A stretch of 64,000 nt of DNA. It comes from Anderseniella sp963700895. GTDB lineage: Bacteria > Pseudomonadota > Alphaproteobacteria > Rhizobiales > Aestuariivirgaceae. This document shows positions 1-8,823 of this stretch, in pieces. How positions within the stretch are numbered: position 1 is the stretch's first letter; each line of letters opens with the position of its first letter. The stretch is taken from contig CAVOZI010000004.1 of NCBI GenBank assembly GCA_963700895.1, forward strand, positions 1-64,000. Direction: 5' to 3'. The position numbers were made by a program, and so were the translations under genes. The notes beneath the pieces were generated by a model. That model saw only the letters and a program-made list of their open reading frames with translations. It did no database searches and was not told the origin of the DNA.

Positions 1-28
1 TGTGCTCTACCAACTGAGCTATTGCGGC
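1..28 (-). tRNA. tRNA, 5' part only (cut by window edge)
   Basis: Read on the minus strand from 28, the sequence gives a seven-base acceptor strand (GCCGCAA), the U8-A9 pair, a GCTC/GAGC D stem and a D loop AGTTGGTA. These are the canonical first 25 positions of a class I tRNA. The anticodon lies outside the window, so the isotype cannot be assigned. It is downstream of the hemC-hemY block on the same strand. Confidence 0.85.
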
Positions 29-77
29 CTGCGTCAGGTGCGCGACTGATAGCGCGAAGTCCTTAAGGTTTCAACAC

Positions 78-1760
78 TCAAAGCCAGGCCTTCTCCGGCT
101 TCTTTTCGCTGGTCTCCGGACCGGGGTCATCCGGCTGGCGCGGCCGCGCTGTCTCCATCCCGGCCTCGACGGCTCGAGCTTGTCCGGTTTCCGGCGAGGC
201 TTCACCCTTCCGCGCAGCACCCACTGGCTCGATGGGCCCGGCAGTGCCTGTCCGTAGCTCAGAACGATCACGGTCATGTTCTGCTTCCTGCTCTGGGGGG
301 GCATCAGCAGAAGACTTCGCTCCGGCAGACCCGGCAGATTCCGCACCGGTATCATCGCTTTCCTCTGCCTGAGGCACGATTTCAGTGTCCGCTTCGGTCT
401 CAGGCGTCACCTGTATCGCATCATCTCCCGGCAGCATCTCGTCATCGATGGTCTCGTCTGGCTCGGCTTCCGCATGGGCAATGCCCTCTACCGGCACCCG
501 CCAGCGGAAACCGCCGAGTTCGCCGGACACCGGCGACACGGGCAGCCAGACGCGCGAGATGAAGCCGTCGGCCGTCCAGGCTGGGTCGCGGGGGGCGCGA
601 ACCGCACGGGCCAACCACTCGCGCGCCCGGCCCTTGTCGCCAAACTCGCCTTCCTCAATTTCCGCCATCAAGCCGCACACGCGAGCCTGAGGCCGGTCAT
701 GGGCATAGGGCTCCAGCGCCTTGCGCGCCTGCTTCCATTCATGGGCCTCAATGGCGGCACGCGCCAGGGCAACTGCCCCTTCGATGCCGCCGGATTTCTT
801 TACCAGTCCAGCAACCCGCGTGAGCCGGTCCTGCGCGGAATCCCCGGCGCGCACATGGGCGTAAGCGTCCGCCAGATCCGGATGGGGGGTCAGTGCCCAG
901 GTTTTCTCGATGATCTTCGAGGCGCGCCGCAGGTTGCCGGCGCTTGCCTGGCTGCGTGCGGCCATGACAGCAGCGGGCACAAGCGAAGGCTCGAGCTTGT
1001 GGGCCTGCAGCGCCAGTTCTCCGGCCCTGGCCGGGTCGCCGGCTTCCAGCTTCTGGGCCTGTGCGGTCAGCACCACCGCATGCCGCGTATTTGCTTCGGA
1101 CTTGTCGATCAGTCTGGCGCTTTTTTGTTCATCGATGGTCTGGCGGATGGCCGGCCAGTCCTGGCTTGCCGACTGGTAGGTAAGCACCGCCTGGCTCGCC
1201 CACTGCAGCTTAGGATTGATACGGGCAGCCTGTTCGGCCAGTTCGCGGGCGCGCGCCATGTCCTGCTGGCGCACCGCCTCGGTGTGCAGGCCACGCAAGC
1301 CAAGCAGCCGGGTTTCAGGCTGCTGTGCCATTTCGTCGAAAAGTTGCCTGACCCGGGCCCCGTCGCCGCGCAACTGGGCAGCCTGGGCGTCAAGCAGCTT
1401 GGCCATCGGATCATCGCCCAGCACGGCCACTGCGGTCCGGGCATGCGCCTGGGCAGCCTCGCGATCGCCTGCAGCTACGGCGATAAGGCCGGCCGAAACG
1501 GCATCATGTCCCTTTTTCTGGCGGCGGGAGCGAAACCAGCTTCCCATGGCGCCGGGGCGGTCCAATACCCAAAGCAGCACAGACCAGACAAGCCACACGA
1601 CAAGGCCAATGAACGCCACCGTGATCGCGGCGGCCATCACCGACGTCTGTATTTCGTAACCCAGCCAGCGCAGGGTCAGATCACCCGGCTGGTCTGCAAG
1701 CCATGCAAAGACAATGGCCAGCATGACGATGATCAGGAAGCGGATTAGCAATGAGATCAT
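78..1760 (-). CDS. hemY: HemY-like membrane TPR protein
   Basis: 560 residues. Two membrane segments at the N terminus (about residues 2-21 and 39-66) are followed by a long alanine-rich helical TPR region and an acidic, Glu/Asp-rich tail from about residue 430. This is the architecture of the HemY N-terminal family, inner-membrane proteins encoded beside the heme genes in proteobacteria; their biochemical role is not settled, and this is not the Gram-positive HemY oxidase. A strong GGAGG site precedes the ATG. It starts 17 bases after the HemD-Mic60 stop, so it is most likely the last gene of a hemC-hemD/mic60-hemY operon. The acidic tail is low complexity and probably disordered. Confidence 0.85.
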   Translation of the reverse strand: MISLLIRFLIIVMLAIVFAWLADQPGDLTLRWLGYEIQTSVMAAAITVAFIGLVVWLVWSVLLWVLDRPGAMGSWFRSRRQKKGHDAVSAGLIAVAAGDREAAQAHARTAVAVLGDDPMAKLLDAQAAQLRGDGARVRQLFDEMAQQPETRLLGLRGLHTEAVRQQDMARARELAEQAARINPKLQWASQAVLTYQSASQDWPAIRQTIDEQKSARLIDKSEANTRHAVVLTAQAQKLEAGDPARAGELALQAHKLEPSLVPAAVMAARSQASAGNLRRASKIIEKTWALTPHPDLADAYAHVRAGDSAQDRLTRVAGLVKKSGGIEGAVALARAAIEAHEWKQARKALEPYAHDRPQARVCGLMAEIEEGEFGDKGRAREWLARAVRAPRDPAWTADGFISRVWLPVSPVSGELGGFRWRVPVEGIAHAEAEPDETIDDEMLPGDDAIQVTPETEADTEIVPQAEESDDTGAESAGSAGAKSSADAPPEQEAEHDRDRSELRTGTAGPIEPVGAARKGEASPETGQARAVEAGMETARPRQPDDPGPETSEKKPEKAWL

Positions 1761-1777
1761 GTGGTGCCTCCTGGACG

Positions 1778-3994
1778 CTATTGCTGCTGGCCGGATGTGG
1801 GTGAAAGCAGCAGTTGCGGAAGACGCTCAAGCTCCTGCATCGCGGCGGCGTGCTTGCGCGCCTCTATAAGCCATTGCTTCAACCCGTCAGGCATGCCGTC
1901 TGCATCCGCCGGCAGGGCGGCGATGGCAGCATGCGGCCCCACCGTCTTCAGAGCGTCCAGCGCCTTACCTGCCGCTTCATGCCAGTCCGACTTGTCGAGG
2001 CTGCGCACCTTGACGACGGATGAGAGTTTGTTCTGAAGGGCTGCAAAGAATCCGGAAGGCGCGCCGCCGGATGCCGCACTCTGACTGGCAAGCGCGGCAG
2101 TCACGGCTTCCAACTGCTGTTGCAACGCTGCCAGACCGGGGATGCCGGTAGCGGCGCTGGTTTCCAGAGCTGGAAGGGAAGGCGCGCCGGGGGCTGCCTC
2201 CCGCAATGCGATGAGCGCGGCCTCGAAGGCCGACCCTGACTTGACCGCAGCGTCGAGCGAGGCGATGGCTTCGCCGATGCGGGCCATCGCGGCGGCCTCG
2301 CTGGAGACATCCGCTTCAGCGGTAGCAGCCGCTTCTTCAAGCTTTCCCGAAAGAGCGGCGACCTGAGCGCTCACGGCTTCAAGCTGGGCGGTCAGCGCGG
2401 CAACCTTTTCCTCGCTTGCAGAAAGCTGGTCCTTCAGCGAAGCGACTTCGCCTGCGAGAGCCTCGGGCGGCGATGCCGGCCGGTTCTCCATTGTGGCAAT
2501 CCGCGAAGCAAGCTCGTCGAGTTTCAGGTTCAATGCGGTTTGATCGACACCTCCTCCACTGGCAGCGGCGGTGTCGAGTGCTGTTTTTACGGACTCGACA
2601 GATTGGCGCAGGTCCGCCGTGGTCTGTTCGAGAGAGGTGGTGCGGCCTTCAAGGTCTGCTGCTGCCTTGCTTGCGGCCTCTGCCTGCTCCTGGATGCCGG
2701 ACATCATTTGAGATGTGTCTTCCGATGTCCCGCTGGCAAGTTCCGAAACCTGCTTCGCGATTCCATCGAGACGGCCTGCCAGCGCAGTCACCTCGTCGCT
2801 TGCCTGGCTCGCAGCCTCGCGCGCTGACTGGGCAGCGCCGGCAGCATCCATTACCTGGCCTTCCATGGCGGCGATGTCGGCAGTAGCCGCCGGTGCGCCA
2901 AACAGCCGCTGGCCATAGGCGTGGTACAGATAGCCTCCACCGCCGAGGCCAGCCAGCAGCACGGCTGCCATGCCAGCCGCAACCCATTTGCCCTTGCCAG
3001 ACGGCTTCTGCGACTGGGGCGACGTTTCATGCCCACTGTCGTCCGCATGAAGGGCTGCATTATCACCGTTGTCTGGGGTGGTGGCGCTGTCAATCTCGGC
3101 ATCCTGTGCCGCGGTTTCACCCGGCGCCGCTTGTTCAGCCGGTGACGACCCGGTTGATGACTCATCCACTTCGGTGGCCGTGGCATCGATTACGGTTGGT
3201 TTCTTCACCTTGCGGTCCGAGCTGGAGGTTGTCTTGCGATTTGCCATGTCAGTTTCGCCGGTCTTGTTCTTGCTGTCATGCGCCATAGCTTCAAGCATAG
3301 CATCATCTTCTGGCCTGCTGGCCACAGCAACCGTCAAATTCCGTCCGAGTTCTTGATATAGGGCGTCTGCAACGGCTTGCGAGAGGCAAACATGGCGCAC
3401 GCCCGCGATATCTGCGGCAAGCCCGTCCTGCCTGACCAGCTTCGCCCAGATGCGGGCCGTGCGCGGCGAATACAGCAGTACGGCGTCAGCCTCGCCGTTG
3501 CGAATGGTCTCAACGATTGAGGAGTCAAGCTGTCCGGCAGGTGCAGCCTCATACACTTCGACGCGGTCTATATCGAAACCGCCTCGCTCTAGGTCCGCCT
3601 TGAGATCGCCGGCGCGAGACTTGCCTGTAACGTAGAGCAATGGACCCCCGTCACGGGCCAGAGTCTGACGCACCAGATCGGCCAGCGCCTCTACACTGCC
3701 GGCCGCTTCACTGACCTTGGCGAAGCCCAGTTCGCCGGCAAACCGGGCAGATGCCGGGCCGACGGCGATCACCTGGGCACCCTTGAGGCTTTCGACGAGA
3801 CCTCCGGACTCCAGCGCCCTGAGACCGTTTGCACTGGTGACGAGAATTGCCTGGTAATCGCGTTGAGGAATCTCCGCCTTGCCGTCGAACACTATCTGCA
3901 TCAAGGGACAGACCAGTGGCTCATAGCCTTTTTCGGAGAGCCGCTCTGCCAAACGGCCGGCATCCGGCTCAGGGCGTGTAACGATGACCGCCAC
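1778..3994 (-). CDS. hemD-mic60: Uroporphyrinogen-III synthase fused to Mic60/mitofilin
   Basis: One uninterrupted frame of 738 residues from a GTG whose first base is shared with the hemC stop (TAGTG), so translation is coupled. Residues 1-240 match uroporphyrinogen-III synthase: an N-terminal VTRPEPDA strand, an LVTSANG segment near 50 and YVTGKSR near 121. HemD cyclises hydroxymethylbilane made by HemC. A Ser/Ala/Asp-rich linker follows, then one membrane helix (about 337-357), a long predicted coiled coil (about 380-560) and a mitofilin-like C terminus. Mic60 shapes intracytoplasmic membranes or cristae. The topology is consistent: HemD in the cytoplasm and the coiled coil in the periplasm. 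An internal ATG at 3247 could start Mic60 alone but has only a poor ribosome site. Fusion is read directly; whether the protein is processed is unknown. Confidence 0.85.
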   Translation of the reverse strand: MAVIVTRPEPDAGRLAERLSEKGYEPLVCPLMQIVFDGKAEIPQRDYQAILVTSANGLRALESGGLVESLKGAQVIAVGPASARFAGELGFAKVSEAAGSVEALADLVRQTLARDGGPLLYVTGKSRAGDLKADLERGGFDIDRVEVYEAAPAGQLDSSIVETIRNGEADAVLLYSPRTARIWAKLVRQDGLAADIAGVRHVCLSQAVADALYQELGRNLTVAVASRPEDDAMLEAMAHDSKNKTGETDMANRKTTSSSDRKVKKPTVIDATATEVDESSTGSSPAEQAAPGETAAQDAEIDSATTPDNGDNAALHADDSGHETSPQSQKPSGKGKWVAAGMAAVLLAGLGGGGYLYHAYGQRLFGAPAATADIAAMEGQVMDAAGAAQSAREAASQASDEVTALAGRLDGIAKQVSELASGTSEDTSQMMSGIQEQAEAASKAAADLEGRTTSLEQTTADLRQSVESVKTALDTAAASGGGVDQTALNLKLDELASRIATMENRPASPPEALAGEVASLKDQLSASEEKVAALTAQLEAVSAQVAALSGKLEEAAATAEADVSSEAAAMARIGEAIASLDAAVKSGSAFEAALIALREAAPGAPSLPALETSAATGIPGLAALQQQLEAVTAALASQSAASGGAPSGFFAALQNKLSSVVKVRSLDKSDWHEAAGKALDALKTVGPHAAIAALPADADGMPDGLKQWLIEARKHAAAMQELERLPQLLLSPTSGQQQ

Positions 3995-4908
3995 TAGCTC
4001 ACCAGGTCCGGCCCGGCCTTGACCCTGATCTCGTGGGCTGCGTCGAGACCCATGGCCGGGCCGTCGGCTGCGGGACCCCGGCGCTCGGTTTCGAACACCT
4101 TTGACCCATCCAGCGTGAGCGCCTGAACCTTGAGATGAATGCCGCCATCGCCGAGCGTGGCGTGACCTGCGAGTGGTGTCCGGCACGAACCGTCAAGCTC
4201 GGCGAGGAAGGCTCGCTCGGCAGTCACCCTCAGCCAGGTCGGCTGATGGTTGAGCGGTTCGAGCAATGCGCGGGCATTTTCATTGCTGGAGGCGATTTCA
4301 ATGCCAATGGCGCCCTGGGCCACGGCTGGCAACATCTCGTCCGGATCGATGGGGCAAGTCATCAGCTCGCTCATGCCCAGCCGGTTCAAGCCAGCGCAGG
4401 CAAGGAACGTTGCAGCCGCCACGCCCTCCGACAGCTTGCGCAACCTCGTCTGGACATTGCCGCGAAACGGCACAATGTCGAGATCAGGCCGGATGTGCCG
4501 GAGCTGGGCGACGCGGCGCACCGAGGACGAGCCGACGGTGGCGCCTCGTGCAAGCGCGCTGATCGAGGAGGCGACCGGAGACAGGAAGGCATCGCGCGGG
4601 TCTTCGCGCTCCAGCAGGCAGCATATCTCCAGACCCCCGGGCAGCACGGCTGGCATGTCCTTCATGGAATGCACGGCCATGTCGATGCGGCCATCATGCA
4701 GTTGTTCTTCCAATTCCTTGGTGAACAGCCCCTTGCCACCTATCTCGGCCAGCGGCCGGTCCTGGATCTGGTCGCCGGTCGTGGAAATGACGACGACTTC
4801 TATGAGTGCAGGATCTAGACCGTGGGCTGCCACCAGCCGGTCCCGCGTTTCGTGAGCCTGTGCAAGGGCAAGCGGCGAGCCGCGGGTGCCAATTCGGATC
4901 GGGTTCAT
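3994..4908 (-). CDS. hemC: Hydroxymethylbilane synthase (porphobilinogen deaminase)
   Basis: 304 residues from the ATG at 4908; a TTG six bases further upstream is possible but less likely. The protein polymerises four porphobilinogens to hydroxymethylbilane in the cytoplasm. Visible signatures are IGTRGSPLALAQA at the N terminus, HSMKD with the catalytic Asp at residue 84, the SSSVRR and FRGNVQTRL substrate-binding segments, and GSCRTP with Cys242, which carries the dipyrromethane cofactor. Both numbers equal those of the E. coli enzyme, supporting the chosen start. It is divergent from tsaD and overlaps the downstream hemD start by one base. Confidence 0.97.
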   Translation of the reverse strand: MNPIRIGTRGSPLALAQAHETRDRLVAAHGLDPALIEVVVISTTGDQIQDRPLAEIGGKGLFTKELEEQLHDGRIDMAVHSMKDMPAVLPGGLEICCLLEREDPRDAFLSPVASSISALARGATVGSSSVRRVAQLRHIRPDLDIVPFRGNVQTRLRKLSEGVAAATFLACAGLNRLGMSELMTCPIDPDEMLPAVAQGAIGIEIASSNENARALLEPLNHQPTWLRVTAERAFLAELDGSCRTPLAGHATLGDGGIHLKVQALTLDGSKVFETERRGPAADGPAMGLDAAHEIRVKAGPDLVS

Positions 4909-5020
4909 TTGCAAGCGCTATACCTTGGACTTATAGAGAGCACTGAAAGTTCACGGCGAACATAGGCCAATGAACTGCATGGTGGAAAGGTCAAAGGTGA
5001 CACAATCCGGCAACTCATCC

Positions 5021-6094
5021 ATGGCGACGGTGCTTGGCATAGAAACGTCGTGCGACGAGACGTCTGCTGCAGTGGTGACGCGCGATGCGGACGGGCGGGG
5101 CCGCATCGTGTCAAATGTGGTGCTGTCACAGACGGCCGAACATGCTCCCTATGGAGGGGTTGTGCCGGAAATCGCGGCGCGAGCTCACCTTGCCCACCTG
5201 GACCGATTGATCGAACGGGCCATGACAGAGGCTGGCGCCCGCTTTGGCGATCTCGACGCAATTGCCGTCACGGCCGGCCCCGGCCTGATTGGCGGTGTCC
5301 TCACCGGGCTGATGACGGCCAAGGCCATTGCAATGGCGACAGGCAAGCCGCTCTATGCCATCAACCACCTTGAAGGCCATGCGCTGACGCCCGGGTTGAC
5401 GGAAGGACTGCGCCCGCCATACCTGATGCTGCTGGTGTCGGGCGGCCATACCCAGCTCGTCAGCGTCAATGGCGTTGGAGACTATACGCGGCTTGGAACG
5501 ACGATCGATGACGCGCTGGGTGAAGCGTTCGACAAGACCGCGAAGCTGCTGGGACTTGGTTATCCCGGAGGTCCGGAAGTAGAGAAAGCAGCGCAGGCTG
5601 GCAATGCCGCCCGGTTTGATTTTCCGGTGCCGATGAAGGGCCGGCCCGGATGCAATTTTTCCTTTTCGGGTCTGAAGACAGCGGTGCGGCAGTCGGCTGT
5701 GGCTGCGGGCATGCTGTCAGCGCGGGACGTGGCAGATATCTGCGCCGGGTTCCAGCACGCGGCTTGCCAGGCGGTTGCAGACCGGGTGGCAAACGCCATG
5801 AGCGAATTCGAAGCATCGCATGCGCAGTCAGATGACAGAGTGCTGGTTGCCGCCGGTGGCGTGGCGGCGAACAAGGCATTGCGGGCAACGCTGGAAGGCG
5901 TGTGTACGGCTCATGGTTTCAGGTTGAGTGTGCCGCCCGTATCACTGTGCACCGACAATGCGGCGATGATTGCCTGGGCAGGGGCTGAACAGATGCAGGT
6001 TCGCAGCGGCGATGATCTATCGGTATCTGCACGAGCGCGCTGGCCGCTCGATGAAGATGCGGCGCCGCAACCGTTCGCCGGAGTAAAGGCATGA
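5021..6094 (+). CDS. tsaD: tRNA N6-adenosine threonylcarbamoyltransferase
   Basis: 357 residues. TsaD transfers threonylcarbamoyl from TC-AMP to A37 of ANN-decoding tRNAs together with TsaB and TsaE. It shows the ASKHA start GIETSCDET, the metal-binding HLEGH (His116 and His120), GHTQL, and the C-terminal VAAGGVAAN nucleotide motif. I chose ATG 5021 because homology begins right after it; an in-frame ATG at 4970 would add 17 residues unlike the family. No strong ribosome site is seen before either. Its stop overlaps the gpsA start as ATGA. Confidence 0.95.
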   Translation: MATVLGIETSCDETSAAVVTRDADGRGRIVSNVVLSQTAEHAPYGGVVPEIAARAHLAHLDRLIERAMTEAGARFGDLDAIAVTAGPGLIGGVLTGLMTAKAIAMATGKPLYAINHLEGHALTPGLTEGLRPPYLMLLVSGGHTQLVSVNGVGDYTRLGTTIDDALGEAFDKTAKLLGLGYPGGPEVEKAAQAGNAARFDFPVPMKGRPGCNFSFSGLKTAVRQSAVAAGMLSARDVADICAGFQHAACQAVADRVANAMSEFEASHAQSDDRVLVAAGGVAANKALRATLEGVCTAHGFRLSVPPVSLCTDNAAMIAWAGAEQMQVRSGDDLSVSARARWPLDEDAAPQPFAGVKA

Positions 6095-7101
6095 CGGGCG
6101 ACAGGCGGTTTTCAAGCGTGGTGGTTGCAGGCGGTGGAGCATGGGGCACGGCTCTTGCTTCGGTATGCGCCGGGGCGGGGCTGTCGACAACCTTGTGGTG
6201 CCGGTCAACCGTTCAGGCCCGCGACATGGTGCGGCTCCGGGAGAACGAAAGCTACCTGCCGGGGTACAAGCTGCCCCAGACGCTGAACGTCTCATCCGAT
6301 CTTGGCGTCGTTGCGCAGGCGGACATGATCATCCTGGCAACGCCGGCGCAATCCACCCGGGAGCTTGGCGCGGCGTTCTCGGCGCATGCCTGTCGGGGAA
6401 CGCCGGTGGTGATTGCCGCCAAGGGGCTCGAGCGCGGCAGTGACATGATGCTCAGCGAGGTGCTGGCCGAGGTGGCGCCGGGTCTCGTTCCGCTGGTGCT
6501 GTCAGGACCCAGCTTTGCATCGGACGTGGTGTCCGGCCTGCCTACGGCGATCACGCTCGCCGGGCCAGATCATCGCCTGACTGCCGCCGTGGCGGGCGCC
6601 ATCAGCAGACCGGCATTCCGTATCTATGCTTCAGATGATCTGACGGGCGTCCAGATCGGCGGCGCGGTGAAGAACGTCCTCGCCATTGCCGCCGGCATCT
6701 GCGCGGGCAAGCAGCTGGGCGCGTCAGCTCACGCCGCCCTGGTGACCCGGTCGTTTGCCGAGCTGCGGCGGCTTGCGGCGGTGCTTGGCGCCAAGCCCGA
6801 TACATTGTTCGGGCTGTCCGGCCTTGGGGACCTGATGCTGACCTGCTCCAGCATGCAGTCGAGGAACTTCTCCCTTGGCTTCGAGTTGGGACAGGGCAGG
6901 GCGCTGGATGAGATACTCTCCGCGCGCAAGTCGGTGTCGGAGGGGGTCCACACTGCTGGCGTGGTAAGCGGGCTGGCGGAACGGCACGGCGTCGATATGC
7001 CGGTGTGCGAGGCCGTGGCGGGTATCGTCACCCGCAATGCCAGCGTGGATGAACAGATCAGCAAGCTCCTGTCACGCCCGCTGAAGGCCGAGACAGACTG
7101 A
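6091..7101 (+). CDS. gpsA: Glycerol-3-phosphate dehydrogenase [NAD(P)+]
   Basis: 336 residues. It reduces dihydroxyacetone phosphate to sn-glycerol 3-phosphate for phospholipid synthesis. The Rossmann motif GGGAWGTALA lies at residues 13-22; AAKGLE, SGPSFA, the GGAVKNVLAIAAG segment with the catalytic Lys, and GLGDLMLTCSS with the Arg/Asn substrate site are all present and the length is normal. ATGA overlap with tsaD implies translational coupling; the tsaD-gpsA pair is a common alphaproteobacterial arrangement. Confidence 0.96.
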   Translation: MTGDRRFSSVVVAGGGAWGTALASVCAGAGLSTTLWCRSTVQARDMVRLRENESYLPGYKLPQTLNVSSDLGVVAQADMIILATPAQSTRELGAAFSAHACRGTPVVIAAKGLERGSDMMLSEVLAEVAPGLVPLVLSGPSFASDVVSGLPTAITLAGPDHRLTAAVAGAISRPAFRIYASDDLTGVQIGGAVKNVLAIAAGICAGKQLGASAHAALVTRSFAELRRLAAVLGAKPDTLFGLSGLGDLMLTCSSMQSRNFSLGFELGQGRALDEILSARKSVSEGVHTAGVVSGLAERHGVDMPVCEAVAGIVTRNASVDEQISKLLSRPLKAETD

Positions 7102-7145
7102 GCCGGGAAGCAGTCATTTCAACTTTCACAAAGGGCAGAAGCAGC

Positions 7146-7580
7146 ATGGCGTACTGGTTGTTCAAGTCGGAGCCGTTCAAGTTTTCCTGGGATCACCTGA
7201 AAGCCAAGGGCGACAAGGGAGAGGAATGGGACGGGGTGCGCAACTACCAGGCGCGCAACAACATGCGTGCCATGAAGCTGGGCGACCTCGGTTTTTTCTA
7301 TCACTCGAACGAGGGGCTGGAAGTTGTCGGCATCTGCGAGGTATGCGCGCTGGCGCATCCGGATTCGACCACGGACGACGAACGCTGGGAGTGCGTCGAC
7401 GTGAAGGCGGTGATGGACATGCCCAAGCCGGTCAAGCTTGCCGACGTCAAGGCCAATCCGCAGCTGGAAAACATGTCGCTGGTCACGTCCATGCGCCTTT
7501 CGGTGCAGCCGGTAACCGAACACGAGTGGCTTGAGGTGTGCCGGATGGGTGGCCTGGACAAGCCGCCGCTGAGCAAGTGA
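7146..7580 (+). CDS. EVE domain protein
   Basis: 144 residues, essentially a single EVE domain (PUA-like fold), starting MAYWLFKSEP and containing WDGVRNYQARN and GDLGFFYHSN, which are hallmarks of the thymocyte nuclear protein 1/EVE family. EVE domains are thought to bind modified bases in DNA or RNA. The specific ligand here is unknown. It follows gpsA by 44 bases and may be in the same transcript. No DNA methylase or restriction gene is adjacent, so a defence role is not supported by context. Confidence 0.9.
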   Translation: MAYWLFKSEPFKFSWDHLKAKGDKGEEWDGVRNYQARNNMRAMKLGDLGFFYHSNEGLEVVGICEVCALAHPDSTTDDERWECVDVKAVMDMPKPVKLADVKANPQLENMSLVTSMRLSVQPVTEHEWLEVCRMGGLDKPPLSK

Positions 7581-7593
7581 GCAAGCTTTTGGC

Positions 7594-8823
7594 GTGACAG
7601 AGCGCACACTGCATAACAAGGCAGTCCATGTCGCCTCGCTGACCTTGACCAAGACGGGCGATGGATTGATCGACCCGAAGCTGGTGCTGTCGTGGGCCCT
7701 CAATGCGGTGGGTGCGCCGCAGGCGGCCATTGGATTGCTGGTGCCGCTGCGCGAATCTCTGGCAATGCTGCCGCAGATTTTCGAGGCCGCCTGGCTCAGG
7801 ACTGTCAGGCTGCGCAAGTTCGTGTGGGCGTCAGGCAGCGCGGTGCAGGCGATGGCGGTGGCAGGAATTGCCATGGCCTTGTGGTATCTGAGCGGCGCTC
7901 AGACAGGCTGGACTGTTGTGGGGCTTGTAATGGTGTTTGCGCTCGGCCGTTCGCTGGCCTCGGTCAGCTACAAGGATGTGCTGGGCAAGACGGTTGACCA
8001 GGGCAGCCGGGGAAGCGTCACCGGCATCGCCGGGTCAATCGCCTCGATCGCGGTGCTGGCGTTTGGCGCAGGACTGAGCTTGGGTCTCATTCCGTTGTCG
8101 CTGCCGGCGATCATCGTTGCCGTCTGCATCGCGGCAGGCATGTGGCTCATCGCCAGCGGGTTGTTCACGCTGTTGCGGGAGGAGGCATCCTCCAGCAACG
8201 GGGAGGACGCGGCGCTGGATGTGGCAAAGATCTTGAGCCATTTGCGGGACCATCCTCAGTTGCTGCGATTCACGCTGAGCCGGTTCCTGTTGTCTGCGAC
8301 CGCGCTGGCGCCACCATTCATCCTCTCGGCGGCACATGACAATGCATCCGGCGGCCAGCAGCTGGGTTCGCTTGGACCTTTCGTGCTGGCAAGCAGCATC
8401 GCCAGCATCGTGGGCAGCAGCTTCTGGGGGATCGCATCCGACACCTCCAGCCGCAAGGTGTTGATCCTGTCGGCGCTGCTGGGCGCGATTGTTCTGGCTG
8501 TTCTGGCGGCAGTCCTGCTGATCAGCGGTGATGCGCCGCTGCCGGTCATGTGGACTGCCGCAGCGCTGTTCTTGCTCATGATGGCCTATCAGGGGGTGCG
8601 GCGCGGACGCTCCACGCACATCGTCGACATGGCGCCGGAAGAGGCACACAGCGCCTATGCAGCCGTTTCCAACACAGTGGTTGGTCTGCTGCTGCTGGGC
8701 GGCGGTCTGTTCGGTGTGCTGGCGGATCTTGCCGGGCTCGGCGTTGTTTTCATCGGGCTCGCGCTCATGTGCGTGGCAGGCGCGCTGGTGGCGTCCGGGC
8801 TAGAGGACGTGCAGGCATCATGA
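7594..8823 (+). CDS. MFS-like multi-helix membrane transporter
   Basis: 409 residues with about ten to twelve hydrophobic helices in two halves separated by a hydrophilic loop near residues 193-215, as in major facilitator carriers. A GRS/YKD loop and a DTSSRK loop sit where MFS cytoplasmic loops are expected. No substrate can be read from the sequence. The GTG start is 13 bases after the EVE gene stop and lacks a clear ribosome site, so coupling is likely. Its stop overlaps the next start as ATGA. Confidence 0.75.
   Translation: MTERTLHNKAVHVASLTLTKTGDGLIDPKLVLSWALNAVGAPQAAIGLLVPLRESLAMLPQIFEAAWLRTVRLRKFVWASGSAVQAMAVAGIAMALWYLSGAQTGWTVVGLVMVFALGRSLASVSYKDVLGKTVDQGSRGSVTGIAGSIASIAVLAFGAGLSLGLIPLSLPAIIVAVCIAAGMWLIASGLFTLLREEASSSNGEDAALDVAKILSHLRDHPQLLRFTLSRFLLSATALAPPFILSAAHDNASGGQQLGSLGPFVLASSIASIVGSSFWGIASDTSSRKVLILSALLGAIVLAVLAAVLLISGDAPLPVMWTAAALFLLMMAYQGVRRGRSTHIVDMAPEEAHSAYAAVSNTVVGLLLLGGGLFGVLADLAGLGVVFIGLALMCVAGALVASGLEDVQAS

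Noticed and set aside
7146..7580. EVE-domain gene as part of a defence island
   Set aside because: No restriction, methylase or other defence genes are next to it, and the flanks are housekeeping genes.
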